Below, in pieces: positions 7,566-16,365 of a DNA stretch of 64,000 nt. Position numbers and translations under genes: made by a program. Source of the stretch: JAUIAS01 sp030425395. Lineage in GTDB: Bacteria; Pseudomonadota; Alphaproteobacteria; Rhodobacterales; Rhodobacteraceae. The stretch is taken from assembly GCA_043553855.1 (NCBI GenBank), contig CP121336.1, positions 1,054,001 to 1,118,000 of the forward strand. Reading direction: 5' to 3'. Under the pieces are notes generated by a model. The model was not told where the DNA came from and did not search any database. It was given only the letters and a program-made list of their open reading frames with translations. The number at the start of each line of letters is the position of its first letter. The stretch's first letter is position 1.

Positions 7566-8921
7566 ATGAAACAGATAGACACCCTCAGGGCGCTTGGGCT
7601 CTTTGATGCGCGCGTGCCGCGTTACACCTCTTATCCGACGGCTGCGGTTTTCTCGCCCGGGATCGGTGCCGACTTTCAACAACGCTCTCTTGCCGGGCTG
7701 GATCCGGATGATCCGGTTTCGGTCTACATCCACATCCCGTTTTGCGAACGCCTTTGCTGGTTTTGTGCCTGTCACACGCAAGGCACCCAGACCCTTGGGC
7801 CTGTGGAAAGCTACATCGCCGCCCTAGAGGCCGAACTTGAAATGCTGCGCGCCACCTTGCCCCGCGGCCTGACCATGGGGCGGCTGCACTGGGGGGGCGG
7901 AACACCGACGATCCTGCCGGCTCCGTTGATCCACCGGCTGGCCAAGGCGGTGCGCCGGGTTTTCGCCACGGCTGACGGGTTCGAATTTTCCGTTGAAATC
8001 GATCCGACCATGGTAGATGCCGACAAGATCGCCGCATTGGCCGCCGAAGGCATGACACGCGCCTCGATCGGGATTCAGGATTTCGACCCTCAGGTCCAGC
8101 AAGCCATCGGACGGCTTCAACCTTATGAGGTGACGCGGGCCTGTGTCGATGATCTGCGCAGCGCGGGCATCACATCGCTGAACACTGATCTGGTATATGG
8201 CCTACCACACCAGAGCCTCGCCCGGATCGAAGACACAATCGACAAGGTTCTGACCTTTGCCCCGGATCGCGTCGCTCTGTTTGGCTATGCACATGTTCCA
8301 TGGGTTTCGAAACGCCAGAAACTGATCCCCGAGGATGCTCTGCCTGATGATCTGGCCCGCTTTACCATGGCCACCCGCGCTGGTGAGCGTTTTGTCGAAG
8401 CGGGTTTGACAGCCATCGGCATAGATCACTTTGCCCGACCCGGCGACGATCTTGCGGTCGCGCTGGAAACTGGTCACCTGCGCCGGAATTTTCAGGGATA
8501 CACTTCCGACACCTGCCAGACATTGATCGGGCTTGGCGCTTCCTCAATCTCTCGACTGCCCGATGGATATGTCCAGAATGCAGCGGCGACGACCGCCTAT
8601 AAACAGCGCATCGCCGAGGGCGTCTTTCCCGGCGCGCGAGGGTGGCAACTCTCGGATCAGGACAAGCTGCATGCCCGCGCCATAGAAATGCTCATGTGCG
8701 CGTTCAATCTCGATCTTGATACATTGAGCGCCGAGTTTGGTCCGTCTGCGCAGAGCCTTTTGCCTTACCTTGAGGATATGAGCCAGCGCTTTGCGCCGTT
8801 TGTCAGGCTGCGCGAAGGAAGGATCGACATTGCCCCGGAAGGACGCGCCCTGACACGGATCATTGCGTCCGTTCTGGATCAGCACGTGCCAGAGGGGGTG
8901 CGATATTCACGAGCATCATGA
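7566..8921 (+). CDS. hemN: Oxygen-independent coproporphyrinogen III oxidase
   Basis: This radical-SAM enzyme converts coproporphyrinogen III to protoporphyrinogen IX without oxygen, in the cytoplasm. About 451 residues, normal for HemN. The Fe-S cluster motif HIPFCERLCWFCAC (CxxxCxxCxC) is followed by HWGGGTPT, the SAM-binding EIDPTMV, SIGIQDFDPQVQQAIGR and YGLPHQ, all diagnostic for true HemN rather than HemW. The ATG at 7566 gives MKQIDTLRALGLFD, the usual N-terminus; the ATG at 7557 would add three residues. The upstream Fnr-like site suggests induction at low oxygen. Confidence 0.95.
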   Translation: MKQIDTLRALGLFDARVPRYTSYPTAAVFSPGIGADFQQRSLAGLDPDDPVSVYIHIPFCERLCWFCACHTQGTQTLGPVESYIAALEAELEMLRATLPRGLTMGRLHWGGGTPTILPAPLIHRLAKAVRRVFATADGFEFSVEIDPTMVDADKIAALAAEGMTRASIGIQDFDPQVQQAIGRLQPYEVTRACVDDLRSAGITSLNTDLVYGLPHQSLARIEDTIDKVLTFAPDRVALFGYAHVPWVSKRQKLIPEDALPDDLARFTMATRAGERFVEAGLTAIGIDHFARPGDDLAVALETGHLRRNFQGYTSDTCQTLIGLGASSISRLPDGYVQNAAATTAYKQRIAEGVFPGARGWQLSDQDKLHARAIEMLMCAFNLDLDTLSAEFGPSAQSLLPYLEDMSQRFAPFVRLREGRIDIAPEGRALTRIIASVLDQHVPEGVRYSRAS

Positions 8922-9136
8922 TCCTTGTCACCGCGATGCAACCCGCGCCGTTTACGGGCGGGGCATTGCGGTTCAATGAGCGGGCACGCCGATCACAACA
9001 GGATGCAGCGTCAGCAAGGCCACAAAGCCAGCCAAACCGCTCAGCGCGCGGTGGAGCCGCTCTTCAACAAAGGCAAGGTCTTACTCGGAAACAGGCTCCT
9101 GCCATCCGCGCATTCGGTGTGCGGTGGAATGAGACA

Positions 9137-9391
9137 TTACCTTGGGCCTGAACTCGTGCGGATCGTGCTGATGACCGTGCCGTCCTCGCCGCAGGTCAGG
9201 CGCACACGCCTTCCATTATGGTAGAACGTCAAACGAAACCGTCCGGCGTCTTCGCCTTCTCCGGTTTCATACTTGCTGGTTATTTCACCGCTGCGCATCA
9301 TCGCCTGAACCTGTGCCGGAGCGATTTCGAGCAAACCGCCCAGATCGCGCGCATCTATCACCGGTTGGCCATCTTCAAATTCGATTATCAT
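9137..9391 (-). CDS. Small conserved protein, DUF6522-like
   Basis: 84 residues from the ATG at 9391, which sits 6-7 bases after GGAG; in-frame ATGs at 9394, 9403, 9406 and 9415 are alternatives. The sequence begins with an acidic strand (IIEFEDGQPVIDARDL), followed by a helix (IAPAQVQAMMRSGEI), and then a basic strand region YHNGRRVRLTC. This resembles the small DUF6522 proteins of Rhodobacteraceae, of unknown function. It converges with hemN. Confidence 0.6.
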   Translation of the reverse strand: MIIEFEDGQPVIDARDLGGLLEIAPAQVQAMMRSGEITSKYETGEGEDAGRFRLTFYHNGRRVRLTCGEDGTVISTIRTSSGPR

Positions 9392-9525
9392 CATCGTCTC
9401 CATCATCCGGCCCATTCAGGACAGCCGCATAGGTCTGACCACAACAGATCAGACTAGTTGCAGCGCAAGGGACACCGGCAGCCCACGACGCGCAACCCCA
9501 AGCGTATGGCCACGGGTGCCGATCA

Positions 9526-10293
9526 TCAGTCCGCCGTCCATCCCCCATCGACCATCAATGCCGTGCCCGTCACCATGCTTGCAGCATCTGACGCAAGGTA
9601 GGATACCGCCCCCATGATATCAGCGACCTCACCGGGGCGGTCCAGCTTGATCTTGTCCATAATCCAGTCTCGCTTTTGCGGGTCCGCAAAGGTGGGCCGG
9701 GTCAGATCCGTCAGAATGAATGTGGGACAGATTGTATTGACCCGAATGCCCGACGCGCCAAACTCAAGGGCCATCGCCTTGGAAAACCCTTCTACCGCGA
9801 ATTTGGACGCACAATAGACGGCACGATCAGGTCCGCCCACATGCCCCATCTGGGACGAAATATTGATCAGAGATCCGGGGCGACCGGCAGCGACCAATCC
9901 CTTGGCAACAGCCTGTGTGAGAAAATAGGCCCCGCGAAGGTTAACAGCCATGACCGCGTCAAAGTCTTCAGGCGTGGTATCAACGGCTGGAGAATGCCGC
10001 GCCAGACCGGCAGAGTTGACCAGAATGTCAAACGGGCCATTGGCAGCAACAGCGGCGGCAGTGGCCGGTTGATCGGACACATCCAGTTCATGGACATGCG
10101 CATCCAATCCTTCGCGCGCCATTTCCGCCGCAATATCGGAGAGGGCCGCCAATCGGCGCGCGGCCAAGGTAACTTCCGCGCCCTGCCGGGCCAGCGCAAC
10201 GGCGCAGCCCAATCCGATACCAGAGGACGCGCCGACCACAAGGGCGCGCTTGCCCGTCAGATCAAAGGATGGCGAAGCGGGCAATATTGTCAT
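9526..10293 (-). CDS. Short-chain dehydrogenase/reductase
   Basis: 255-residue classical SDR: the NAD(P)-binding GASSGIG near residue 22, NSAG, a catalytic Ser in NISSQMG, and YCASK (YxxxK). The C-terminus ends GTALMVDGGW as in the gluconate 5-dehydrogenase/FabG type. It lies downstream of the histidinol-dehydrogenase-like gene on the same strand with 130 bases between. The pair recalls hpsN-hpsO/P, in which an SDR interconverts the enantiomers of dihydroxypropanesulfonate through the ketone before oxidation. That assignment is an inference from context; another polyol or sugar acid is equally possible. Confidence 0.88.
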   Translation of the reverse strand: MTILPASPSFDLTGKRALVVGASSGIGLGCAVALARQGAEVTLAARRLAALSDIAAEMAREGLDAHVHELDVSDQPATAAAVAANGPFDILVNSAGLARHSPAVDTTPEDFDAVMAVNLRGAYFLTQAVAKGLVAAGRPGSLINISSQMGHVGGPDRAVYCASKFAVEGFSKAMALEFGASGIRVNTICPTFILTDLTRPTFADPQKRDWIMDKIKLDRPGEVADIMGAVSYLASDAASMVTGTALMVDGGWTAD

Positions 10294-10423
10294 ATCGAAT
10301 GTCTCCTACAGAGGGCGAAGGAACGGCCCTTTCATGCATGTCTTGTTGCATGCAAGGGCGCGGGACCATGTCGGCACCAGATTAACGGTAGCGCGTCGGA
10401 AGATCGAGCAACATGCAGGCTGC

Positions 10424-11755
10424 CTATTCGCCCCCGTCGCGATACGGTGCCGCCGCGCCGTAGGGAATGTTCTTGCCACCGTATCGGCGCACGCGCACGT
10501 TGCACTGTTCGGCGTGCCCTACGAAGCCTTCCAACATGCACAACCGGGAACCGTATTCTCCAATCAGAGCGGCGGCTTCGTCGGTCGTAACCTTCTGGTA
10601 GCTGTGCGTCTTGAGGAATTTGCCAACCCACAGACCGCCAGTATACCGGCCCGCTTTCTTGGTGGGCAGGGTGTGGTTTGTCCCGATCACCTTGTCCCCA
10701 TTCGCTACATTGGTGCGCGGCCCAAGGAACAAGGCCCCATAACATGTCATATTTTCCAGAAACCAATCATCCCGGTCGGTCATGACCTGAACATGCTCCG
10801 AAGCAATATCGTCAGCGACTTTCAGCATCTCTTCATAGGTGTCGCAAACAATGACCTCACCATAATCCTGCCAGCTTGCCTGAGCTGTTTCGCGTGTGGG
10901 CAAAATTTCGAGAAGGCGCTCCACCTCGGCCATCGTATCGCGTGCCAGTTTATGGGAATTGGTCAGCAAGACGCAGGGGCTGTTATAGCCATGTTCGGCC
11001 TGCCCCAAGAGATCGGTCGCGCAGAGTTCGGCATCGGCGGCGGTTTCATCCGCAATGATCATGGTTTCGGTCGGGCCTGCAAAAAGGTCGATCCCCACGC
11101 GACCGAAAAGCTGGCGCTTGGCTTCGGCCACAAAGGCATTGCCCGGCCCCACCAAGAGATGCACCGGATCAATCGTTTCGGTGCCGATGGCCATGGCACC
11201 CACCGCCTGAATCCCACCAAGAACATAGATTTCATGGGCACCACCAAGATGCATTGCAGCAATGACCGCCGGGTTTGGTTCCCCTTTGAACGGGGGCGTT
11301 GCTGCAATGATCCGGGGCACACCCGCCACGCTTGCAGTCGCCACGGACATATGGGCCGAGGCAACCATCGGAAACTTGCCCCCCGGCACATAGCACCCCA
11401 CCGATTGCACCGGGATATTCTTGTGCCCCAAGATCACGCCGGGCATGGTTTCAACCTCGATATCCTGCATCGAATCCCGCTGGGCTTGGGCGAAATTGCG
11501 CACTTGTTCCTGCGCAAACATGATATCGGCCATATCCTCGGGGCTGACCTTGGCAATTATGGCTTCGATTTCATCGGCACTCAGCCGATAGCTTTCGCGA
11601 TCATAGCCATCGAATTTGTTGGCCAGTTCACGGACAGCCACATCGCCGCGCGCTTCGATATCCTTGAGCGTGCCACTGACAATGGCGGCGGTCTTTGCAT
11701 CATCTTCTGCACGGTCCGCTTCGGTCTTGCCGCGTTTGAGGTATTCGATGGTCAT
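10424..11755 (-). CDS. Histidinol-dehydrogenase-like enzyme, possibly sulfopropanediol 3-dehydrogenase (HpsN type)
   Basis: 443 residues of the HisD superfamily, with VGCYVPGG, LLVGPGNAFVAEAKRQLFG, GPTETMIIADE, GQAEHG (metal region) and ASEHVQV. The family oxidises an alcohol to a carboxylate in two NAD-dependent steps. There are no other his genes nearby and the next gene is a catabolic SDR, so a paralogue such as HpsN (R-dihydroxypropanesulfonate to sulfolactate) is more likely than the biosynthetic HisD. The ATG at 11755 was chosen over the frame start at 11782 because it gives the usual MTIEYLKRG beginning. Substrate not proven. Confidence 0.75.
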   Translation of the reverse strand: MTIEYLKRGKTEADRAEDDAKTAAIVSGTLKDIEARGDVAVRELANKFDGYDRESYRLSADEIEAIIAKVSPEDMADIMFAQEQVRNFAQAQRDSMQDIEVETMPGVILGHKNIPVQSVGCYVPGGKFPMVASAHMSVATASVAGVPRIIAATPPFKGEPNPAVIAAMHLGGAHEIYVLGGIQAVGAMAIGTETIDPVHLLVGPGNAFVAEAKRQLFGRVGIDLFAGPTETMIIADETAADAELCATDLLGQAEHGYNSPCVLLTNSHKLARDTMAEVERLLEILPTRETAQASWQDYGEVIVCDTYEEMLKVADDIASEHVQVMTDRDDWFLENMTCYGALFLGPRTNVANGDKVIGTNHTLPTKKAGRYTGGLWVGKFLKTHSYQKVTTDEAAALIGEYGSRLCMLEGFVGHAEQCNVRVRRYGGKNIPYGAAAPYRDGGE

Positions 11756-11914
11756 GCCATTATCCTTGCTTGGCGGAACCAATGGCTATCGCCAGTTCCG
11801 CATCATGTTGTTCCCGGCCCCTGCGGTCGAAAGATCGGCCCCGAGGCCAGCCGCTAATCTGGTAAAACCAGTGTTTCACAAATTGTCAGTGGCCATGCCA
11901 ACATAATCTTCAGG

Positions 11915-12322
11915 TCAACCTGATCGCCTGTCGCCGCCCTGCCCGGCCAACCCTGCGAGAATTGGGCAATCGGGCCGATTGTCACCAGCGCAAGACCGCA
12001 CCAGCCCCCGCAGCGTGTCCCGCATCGCCTTGAGATCGCTGATTTTGGCTTCGACCTTGGCAAGATGTTCCTTGGCGATCACCTTTACATCACTGCTGGC
12101 GCGGTCCTGATCTTCCCAGAGGGCAAGCAAGTTGCGACAGTCTTCAATCGTGAACCCGAGGGCCCGTGCACGCCCGAGAAAGATCAACTTGTGCATATCT
12201 CTTTCGCGGAAGGCCCGGTATCCGTTGGTATCTCGGGCCGGGGTGATCAGGCCGATCTCTTCGTAATACCGAATGGTCTTGGCAGGCATACCCGCCCGAT
12301 CGGCCACTTCTCCGATGTTCAT
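11915..12322 (-). CDS. cueR: Copper-responsive MerR-family regulator
   Basis: 135 residues. The N-terminal winged helix (MNIGEVADRAGMPAKTIRYYEE) is followed by a long dimerisation helix (about residues 75-105) and the CueR metal loop C-x7-C (CAGDNRPDC), which binds Cu(I). CueR activates copA-type promoters with a 19-base spacer; two such promoters are found at 14862-14941. The gene begins 13 bases after copA on the same strand, so it is probably co-transcribed and autoregulated. The ATG at 12322 is the only start that gives a correct MerR N-terminus. Confidence 0.93.
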   Translation of the reverse strand: MNIGEVADRAGMPAKTIRYYEEIGLITPARDTNGYRAFRERDMHKLIFLGRARALGFTIEDCRNLLALWEDQDRASSDVKVIAKEHLAKVEAKISDLKAMRDTLRGLVRSCAGDNRPDCPILAGLAGQGGDRRSG

Positions 12323-12335
12323 CTTGTGTCTCCTG

Positions 12336-14834
12336 TCATTCTGCCGCGTGTGCGGTGCGATGAGCCGTGTTTGACGCGCGCGTGCCGCGCCGAGGACCGG
12401 ACCCGGCCCAACGCAATCGAAGCGCATTGGTGACAACAAGGACCGAAGACACCGCCATCGCCCCAGCCGCGATTGCTGGTGACAAGAGCATTCCGTTGAT
12501 CGGATACAAAACCCCTGCCGCCACCGGAACCAGAAGGATGTTGTATCCAAAAGCCCAAACCAGATTTTCGCGAATATTGCGCAGCGTCGCGCGACTGATC
12601 TCCACGGCACGGGCAACGCCGCCGGGATCGCCCGACATCAGCACCACATCCGCGCTTTCGATGGCAACATCGGTTCCCGTGCCGATGGCCAGCCCGACAT
12701 CGGCATGGGCCAGGGCTGGCGCGTCATTGATCCCATCACCGACAAAGGCCAGCGGACCATACGCATCACGAAGTGCATCCAGAGCGGCGACCTTGCCCTC
12801 GGGCAAAACCTCGGCGACGACGTCAGCAATCCCGAGATCGCGGGCGATGGCCTCGGCAGTGATGCGCGCATCTCCCGTGATCATCGCCACCCGCAATCCG
12901 CGTTCCTGCAGCGCTGCAATCGCGCGCTGGGCTTCGGACCGGGGTGGATCGGACACAGCAATAACCGCAGCCAATTGGTTATCAATTGCAAGGAACAGCG
13001 GCGTCTGGCCAGACTGTGCCGCCCGTTCTGCATCTGCGGCCAACGGAGAGGTATCAATACCCTCGCGCTTCATCAGGCGTGCGGCACCGATCATCAAACG
13101 CTGTGTTCCGACGGTGGCGACCAGTCCATACCCGGCTATCGCCTCAAACGCATCGACCTGTGGCAGGTGCAAACCCGCGTGCTGAGCCGCCTCCGTGATC
13201 GCATGGGCAATCGGATGCTCTGATTTTGCCTCGACCGCAGCGACCTTGGCCAGAGCATCGTTCCTGTCTACGCCGCCTACCGTTTCAAACAAGGTCAGCT
13301 GCGGCCGCCCTTCAGTCAGTGTGCCGGTCTTGTCAAACGCCACCACCCGGCAATCCGCCAGCTTTTGCAGTGCGTCCCCTTGCCGGAACAATACGCCCAG
13401 TTCGGCCGCCCGCCCGGTGCCCACCATGATTGAGGTCGGCGTGGCCAAACCCATTGCGCAAGGGCAGGCAATAATCAGCACCGAAACCGCCGCGACCATT
13501 GCGTGGGTCAAAGCCGGATCCGGGCCAAGGATTAACCAGACCACCAGCGTGGCAAAGGAAACCATCAGGATCATAGGGACGAACCATCCAGTGATCCGAT
13601 TGACCAGATCCTGGATCGGCAGGCGCGCGGACTGCGCCTGTTCGACCATGCGAATGATCTGGGCCAACACCGTATCTGCCCCAACTTTTTGCGCGCCAAG
13701 CACCAACGCGCCGGTGCCGTTCACCGTCCCGCCGACCAACGGATCACCCGCCTGTTTGAAAACGGCAAGAGGTTCTCCGGTCAGCATGCTTTCGTCGACG
13801 TTGGATCGTCCCGAAACAACCACACCATCTACCGCGATCCGTTCGCCGGGGCGGATATGCAAGTGGTCCCCCACCTGTACGTCACCGACCGGCACGTCCA
13901 CGATCTCATCCCCCCGTTCAACCCGCGCCATGCGCGGGCTGAGCCCAACCAGTCGCGCAATCGCCGCACCGGTCTGACCTTTGGCGCGGGCCTCGAACAT
14001 GCGCCCCATCAGGATCAACGTCACAATGACGGCGGCGGCTTCGAAATACACGGCATTCGCCTTTTGGGGCAGAAGCCAAGGCGCAAATGTCGCCACGACG
14101 GAATAACCCCAGGCGGAAAATGTGCCCAAAGCCACCAAGGAATTCATGTCCGGTGCCCCATGCAGCAAAGCCGGAACCCCGCGTGTGAAAAACACTCTCC
14201 CCGGTCCGATCAGAACCAGCGTCGTCAGGGCAAACTGGATCAGTCGGCTGGTCTGCATCCCGATGGTCTGCGCCACCCAATGATGAAACGCGGGAAAAAC
14301 GTGCCCCCCCATTTCAAGAAGAAATACCGGCAACGTCAGGACCAACGCCGTCACGAACAAACGCTTTAGTTCTGTGCCCTCAGCCGCCCGGCGGGCGGCA
14401 GGATCGTCCGCTGGTGAGGTGCGCCGCGCCGCATATCCAGCCGCAGCCAAGGCATTAATCGCGGCATCCGTGGCCCCGCTTCCCGCAAGCACCTGCAAAT
14501 CCGCCTCTTCGCTGGCAAGGTTGACGCGCGCCGACAAAACACCCGTCTGATTGGTCAACAGATTCTCAACCCGCGCCACACAGGATGCACAGGTCATCCC
14601 GCCCACCGTCAATCTGACAGTTTCCGTCCGGGCCGGGAAACCAGCCTTGTCCAGTGCTACGCGCAGGCCGGCAATGTCAGGACCATCCGATACGATACGA
14701 GCGGTTTCCGTCGCCAGATTGACCGATACGCTGTCCACCCCATCTTGCCTGCCCAGAATGCGTTCAACACGCGCCACGCAGGACGCGCAGGTCATCCCCT
14801 CGATTTGAAAACTGAGTTCTGAATTACCGGTCAT
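12336..14834 (-). CDS. copA: Cu(I)-exporting P1B-type ATPase
   Basis: 832 residues. Two heavy-metal-associated domains at the N-terminus each contain GMTCASC (about residues 13 and 79). After these come membrane helices, the TGE phosphatase motif (SMLTGEP), the membrane CPC triad (ACPCAMG), the phosphorylation motif DKTGTLT, the nucleotide-domain SEHPIA, and the hinge GDGINDAPAL. It pumps Cu(I) out of the cytoplasm. The ATG at 14834 starts directly before the first HMA domain; the frame start at 14864 is upstream of normal. A CueR-type promoter lies 28 bases ahead. Confidence 0.95.
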   Translation of the reverse strand: MTGNSELSFQIEGMTCASCVARVERILGRQDGVDSVSVNLATETARIVSDGPDIAGLRVALDKAGFPARTETVRLTVGGMTCASCVARVENLLTNQTGVLSARVNLASEEADLQVLAGSGATDAAINALAAAGYAARRTSPADDPAARRAAEGTELKRLFVTALVLTLPVFLLEMGGHVFPAFHHWVAQTIGMQTSRLIQFALTTLVLIGPGRVFFTRGVPALLHGAPDMNSLVALGTFSAWGYSVVATFAPWLLPQKANAVYFEAAAVIVTLILMGRMFEARAKGQTGAAIARLVGLSPRMARVERGDEIVDVPVGDVQVGDHLHIRPGERIAVDGVVVSGRSNVDESMLTGEPLAVFKQAGDPLVGGTVNGTGALVLGAQKVGADTVLAQIIRMVEQAQSARLPIQDLVNRITGWFVPMILMVSFATLVVWLILGPDPALTHAMVAAVSVLIIACPCAMGLATPTSIMVGTGRAAELGVLFRQGDALQKLADCRVVAFDKTGTLTEGRPQLTLFETVGGVDRNDALAKVAAVEAKSEHPIAHAITEAAQHAGLHLPQVDAFEAIAGYGLVATVGTQRLMIGAARLMKREGIDTSPLAADAERAAQSGQTPLFLAIDNQLAAVIAVSDPPRSEAQRAIAALQERGLRVAMITGDARITAEAIARDLGIADVVAEVLPEGKVAALDALRDAYGPLAFVGDGINDAPALAHADVGLAIGTGTDVAIESADVVLMSGDPGGVARAVEISRATLRNIRENLVWAFGYNILLVPVAAGVLYPINGMLLSPAIAAGAMAVSSVLVVTNALRLRWAGSGPRRGTRASNTAHRTAHAAE

Positions 14835-14861
14835 GCTTGTGCCTTTGATCGCCGCATCCCG

Positions 14862-14892
14862 CACATAAGGCTTCCTGTTACGGGAAGGTCAA
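14862..14892 (-). promoter_or_regulatory. CueR-type promoter/operator of copA
   Basis: Reading the minus strand, TTGACC (14892-14887) and TATGTG (14867-14862) are separated by 19 bases, the long spacer typical of MerR-family promoters. Between them lies the dyad CTTCC-N7-GGAAG, similar to CueR sites. It precedes copA. Confidence 0.82.
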
Positions 14893-14910
14893 GGGGCGGA
14901 CAGATATCTA

Positions 14911-14941
14911 TTGACCTTCCCGCAACGGGAAGGCTGATACA
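14911..14941 (+). promoter_or_regulatory. CueR-type promoter/operator of copZ
   Basis: TTGACC (14911-14916) and GATACA (14936-14941) flank a 19-base spacer containing the perfect dyad CCTTCCCG-CAA-CGGGAAGG (14915-14933). This is the classic CueR operator arrangement, facing copZ and back-to-back with the copA operator. Confidence 0.85.
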
Positions 14942-14963
14942 GAGCCAAACTCAGGAGAACCCC

Positions 14964-15161
14964 ATGACCATCTACCACGTTCCCGATATCAGCTGTAACC
15001 ACTGCAAAACATCCATCGAAACCGCACTGAGCCAGACCATCTCAAGGGACCAGATATCCATCGACATCACCGAGAGAACAGTGCGCATTGATGGCGAACA
15101 TTCACAAAAAGATGTTCTGAACACTCTTGATGACATTGGTTTTGAGGCCCGCACCCTGTAG
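14964..15161 (+). CDS. copZ: Copper chaperone, HMA domain
   Basis: 65 residues forming one ferredoxin-like heavy-metal-associated domain with the metal motif SCNHC (CxxC) in the first loop. Copper chaperones of this type take Cu(I) to the CopA ATPase. It is divergent from copA, with its own CueR-type promoter 23 bases upstream and an AGGAG ribosome site 7 bases before the ATG. The motif CNHC rather than the common CxHC or CASC variants is within family range. Confidence 0.88.
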   Translation: MTIYHVPDISCNHCKTSIETALSQTISRDQISIDITERTVRIDGEHSQKDVLNTLDDIGFEARTL

Positions 15162-15431
15162 GGGTCCGTTCTGACGCCGTTAGGGCGGCAATACCGGGTC
15201 GCAGATCAACATCGCCACTGCGCCCCGGCCAGTCAACCGCGGAGGCCCGGCGTGCTGGCGTATGCGCCGCCAGTCGGCCCAATTGCGCCATATGAGACCC
15301 AGACAAACGCGCCTTTGCACCGCAAGCGACATGACGGCAACAAAACTCCACGAAACTGTGCAAAATCCCTCTGGACACCGCCCGTCACCTCACCTAGAAG
15401 ACCCAAACCCGAACGCAAGACGTTCACCCGT

Positions 15432-15506
15432 GCCCGGGTAGCTCAGGGGTAGAGCAGTGGATTGAAAATCCTCGTGTCGGTGGTTCGATTCCGCCCCCGG
15501 GCACCA
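15432..15506 (+). tRNA. tRNA-Phe (GAA)
   Basis: 75 bases fold into a cloverleaf: acceptor GCCCGGG/CCCGGGC, D-stem GCTC/GAGC, anticodon loop TTGAAAA (anticodon GAA), T-arm GGTGG-TTCGATT-CCGCC and an encoded CCA. One T-T mismatch (positions 28-42) sits in the anticodon stem. It marks the left edge of the accessory region. Confidence 0.96.
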
Positions 15507-15553
15507 AAGCACCTCTCGGTGTGAATGATATCAATGGGTTATGGGGCAAAATC

Positions 15554-15594
15554 GTCCCACCGTTTTCTCGCTGGGGCAAAAGTGGGACTTTTTT
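15554..15594 (+). terminator. Terminator-like hairpin after tRNA-Phe
   Basis: GTCCCAC (15554-15560) pairs with GTGGGAC (15582-15588), followed by six T residues. The loop is long (21 bases). TGGGGCAAAA also occurs twice here, at 15542 and 15572. Confidence 0.55.
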
Positions 15595-15743
15595 GTTCGC
15601 GGTTCGGTCCAGGTCGAGTTTTCGTCCAATAGACGCATTGAGAAGCGATCGGGACGGCAGGATATGTGCTGGGACGCCCCCAAGCATTGTTGGTAGAGGA
15701 TGCGAGGTTTATGCTGCTCGCACAATCTAGGTTGAGGATGACA

Positions 15744-16334
15744 ATGCCAGCGGATCGCTATTCGACCTTTTCGGCGCTTCTCAGTCACGAGACGGCAGGA
15801 AGCGATTATCGCATTGAAGCCCGTCATGTGACGAATTCAGCCTTGGTTATGGCGCCCCACGGCGGGCGGATCGAACCCGGGACTTCCGAGATTGCGCGAA
15901 GTGTGGCCCAAGATGACAAGTCGCTCTATCTCTTTGAAGGAGTGAGGGCCGGATTAAGGCATCACGAGTTGCACGTGACCTCCCACCTCTACGATGAACC
16001 CCTCGCCCTCGAAATTGCAGCTCGAACCGATCGCTTGGTTGCATTTCATGGCCGCGCTGATCGAGACGACGCCGAGACAATATGGATCGGAGGCCTCGAC
16101 ACAGACTTAAGTGAGCTGATCTTGAATCATATTGTGCAAGCGGATTTCGTCGGTAGGCTGCAAAAGGGTGAGCTCGCAGGAACGCATCCGAACAACATTT
16201 GCAATCGTGCGCGAAGTGGCAGGGGTGTACAGCTGGAGCTGCCGAGAACCTTGAGAAACCGATTGATGAAACAGCAAAACAGCTTGGTTCAATTCTCGAG
16301 TGCTGTGCGCAATGCTCTCGCAGCGGCGAATTAG
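15744..16334 (+). CDS. Poly-gamma-glutamate hydrolase-like (phage PghP/PF05908-type) protein
   Basis: 196 residues. The stretch VMAPHGGRIEPGTSEIA, then a strand SLYLFEG, and later a conserved LVAFHGRAD, matches the phage poly-gamma-glutamate hydrolase family, a zinc-dependent carboxypeptidase-like fold in which HGG, E and the later H bind metal. In Bacillus phages the enzyme removes the host capsule; similar proteins in proteobacteria have unknown roles. The ATG at 15744 lies 6 bases after GAGG; an ATG at 15738 is too close to it. The gene is the first in the accessory region and no capsule genes are nearby. Confidence 0.7.
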   Translation: MPADRYSTFSALLSHETAGSDYRIEARHVTNSALVMAPHGGRIEPGTSEIARSVAQDDKSLYLFEGVRAGLRHHELHVTSHLYDEPLALEIAARTDRLVAFHGRADRDDAETIWIGGLDTDLSELILNHIVQADFVGRLQKGELAGTHPNNICNRARSGRGVQLELPRTLRNRLMKQQNSLVQFSSAVRNALAAAN

Positions 16335-16365
16335 CTAGACTTGGGGCGCCGCACCGATCCCGTGC

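Noticed and set aside
10250..11857. 535-residue plus-strand open frame
   Set aside because: It is antisense to the HisD-like gene, which has clear family motifs; the plus-strand product shows none.
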